This document shows, one piece after another, positions 63,322 to 64,000 of a stretch of 64,000 nt of DNA; position 1 is the first letter of the stretch, and each line of letters begins with the position of its first letter. The translations under genes and the position numbers were made by a program. Below the pieces are notes generated by a model. It had not been told where the DNA came from and did no database searches. It saw only the letters and a program-made list of their open reading frames with translations. Origin of the DNA: Cladorhizidae sp. MBARI D1340-BT2 (taxonomy: Eukaryota > Porifera > Demospongiae > Poecilosclerida > Cladorhizidae). Location: contig JAQNBH010000003.1 in NCBI GenBank assembly GCA_028752905.1, positions 31,180,722 to 31,244,721 of the forward strand. The letters run 5' to 3'.

Positions 63322-64000
63322 ACATCTGGTCATTATTCCTTGATGAAGGTTAGAGAATCTAGTCATTATTCCTTGATGAAGGCTACAGCATCTTGTCATT
63401 ATTCCTGATGAAAGTCAGAGCATCTAATCATTATTCATTGATGAAGGCTAGAGCACCTAGTCATTATTCCTGATGAAGGTCAGAGCATCTAGTCATTATT
63501 CCTGATGATGGCAAGAGCATCTAGTCATTAGTCCTGATGAAGACTAGAGCATCTAATCATTATTCCTGATGACTAGAGCATCTAGTCATTATTCCTGATG
63601 AAGGCTAGAGCATTTAGTCATTATTCCTAAGCATCTAGTCATTATTCCTTGATGAAAGCTAGAGCATCTAGTTATTATTCCTTGATGATTATTCCTGATG
63701 AAGGTCAGAGCATCTAGTCATTATTCCTGATGAAGGCTAGAGCACCTAGTCATTATTTATGATGAAGGATTCCTGATGAAGGCTAGAGCATCTAGTCATT
63801 ATTCCTGATGAAGGCTAGAGCATCTAGTCATTATTCCTGATAGTCATTATTCCTGATGAAGGCTGGAGCATCTAGTCATTATTCCTGATGAAGGCTGGAG
63901 CATCTAGTCATTGTTCCTGATGAAGGCTAGAGCATCTAGTCATTATTCCTGATGAAGGCTAGAGCATCTAGTCATTATTCCTGATGAACGCTAGAGCATT
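63322..64000. repeat. HOR delta, cut by the window end
   Basis: Matches 60,107-60,825 at offset 3,215. The offset falls to 3,176 after loss of 39 bp near 63,590: the GGTAGTTATTATTCCTGGG and GAGCTTC monomers are missing, and CCTAAGCATC lies at 60,450 and 63,626. The window ends within the GAACGCTAGAGCATT variant, still in the array. Confidence 0.85.

Larger units (their letters stand above)
1..64000. repeat. 32-bp satellite array filling the entire window
   Basis: Every stretch I read is a head-to-tail copy of one monomer, normally 32 bp: core CTAGAGCATCTAG, linker TCATTATTCCTGATGA, then AGG. That gives about 2,000 copies. No unique spacer, transposon or single-copy sequence interrupts it, and no reverse-orientation block was seen. 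The monomer is about 41% GC with no CpG. Both strands hold two stop triplets in each of two phases, and the 32-bp length shifts phase each copy, so all six frames close within about 64 bp in canonical stretches; coding is excluded. Point variants and odd-length monomers are arranged in long higher-order repeats, described below. Organisation resembles eukaryotic centromeric or heterochromatic satellites (inference). I do not recognise the family. Both ends of the window lie inside the array. Confidence 0.99.

Noticed and set aside
1..64000. Protein-coding repeats (a repetitive protein gene)
   Set aside because: The 32-bp period shifts frame in each copy, and four stops per monomer on each strand (two phases) close all frames within about two canonical monomers; no long open frame can persist.
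1..64000. CRISPR array
   Set aside because: The repeat length is in the CRISPR range, but copies are contiguous with no unique spacers, they vary in sequence, and no cas-like gene is present.
1..64000. Box C/D snoRNA cluster (TGATGA and CTGA in each monomer)
   Set aside because: The two motifs overlap within CCTGATGA in every 32 bp, with no 60-90 nt spacing between C and D boxes and no terminal stem; the match is a by-product of the repeat.
1..64000. Telomeric repeat or bacterial VNTR
   Set aside because: No short G-rich telomere unit is present, and a 64-kb array rich in CTAG is very unlike bacterial tandem repeats.
1..64000. CENP-B box in the monomer
   Set aside because: No TTCG-type core or CGGG element was seen; the canonical monomer has no CpG at all.

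Overview
The whole 64-kb window is one uninterrupted tandem array of a short satellite monomer, typically 32 bp, about 2,000 copies, all in the same orientation. I see no protein-coding gene, RNA gene, transposon, unique spacer or single-copy island. The canonical monomer has a 13-nt core CTAGAGCATCTAG (arms CTAGA/TCTAG around GCA), a 16-nt linker TCATTATTCCTGATGA, and AGG. It is about 41% GC, contains no CpG, and carries two stop codons in each of two reading phases on either strand. Because 32 is not a multiple of 3, every frame closes within about two monomers. A large, spacer-free array of this kind with layered higher-order repeats points to a eukaryotic genome (centromeric, pericentromeric or other heterochromatic satellite). 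The CTAG density, two per monomer, argues against bacteria. I cannot name the species, and I do not recognise this satellite family.

The information lies in the higher-order structure. (1) 1-15,590 is family A, built from a 2,441-bp higher-order repeat (HOR) and its shortened (1,527 bp) and lengthened (4,809 bp) versions, all starting with the same landmark (1, 2,442, 3,969, 8,778, 11,219). Large parts are repeated at offsets of 8,777 and 7,250/7,218 bp. (2) 15,591-38,030 is made of a 991-bp unit (beta) followed by a long divergent block (gamma). Beta plus gamma forms superunits of 7,568 and 8,437 bp and a third partial one, with beta present 1, 3 and 2 times before successive gamma blocks. 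(3) 38,031-43,711 is a mosaic of gamma-type and later-type segments. (4) 43,712-48,151 is a tandem duplication of 2,220 bp with no difference seen over about 2.2 kb. It is followed by a third, partly matching copy and then by a second apparently perfect tandem duplication, of 2,195 bp, at 51,015-55,404. (5) 55,405-64,000 is a tandem series of roughly 1.9-2.06 kb units (delta), one enlarged to 3,215 bp by a segment of the 44-kb type.

Monomer composition changes along the array. A 34-bp variant with GGATCGAG occurs only before 15 kb. GGCCTGAG monomers stop near 37.8 kb. A 29-bp variant, which lost AGG and so holds a perfect 9-bp inverted repeat, first appears near 19.4 kb and recurs in fixed cassettes. 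The odd-length monomers (16, 23, 29, 34, 36, 37, 41 bp) explain why no HOR period is an exact multiple of 32. The picture is an array remodelled repeatedly by unequal exchange or amplification at several nested scales, some events being very recent. The window begins and ends inside the array, so its true size is unknown.
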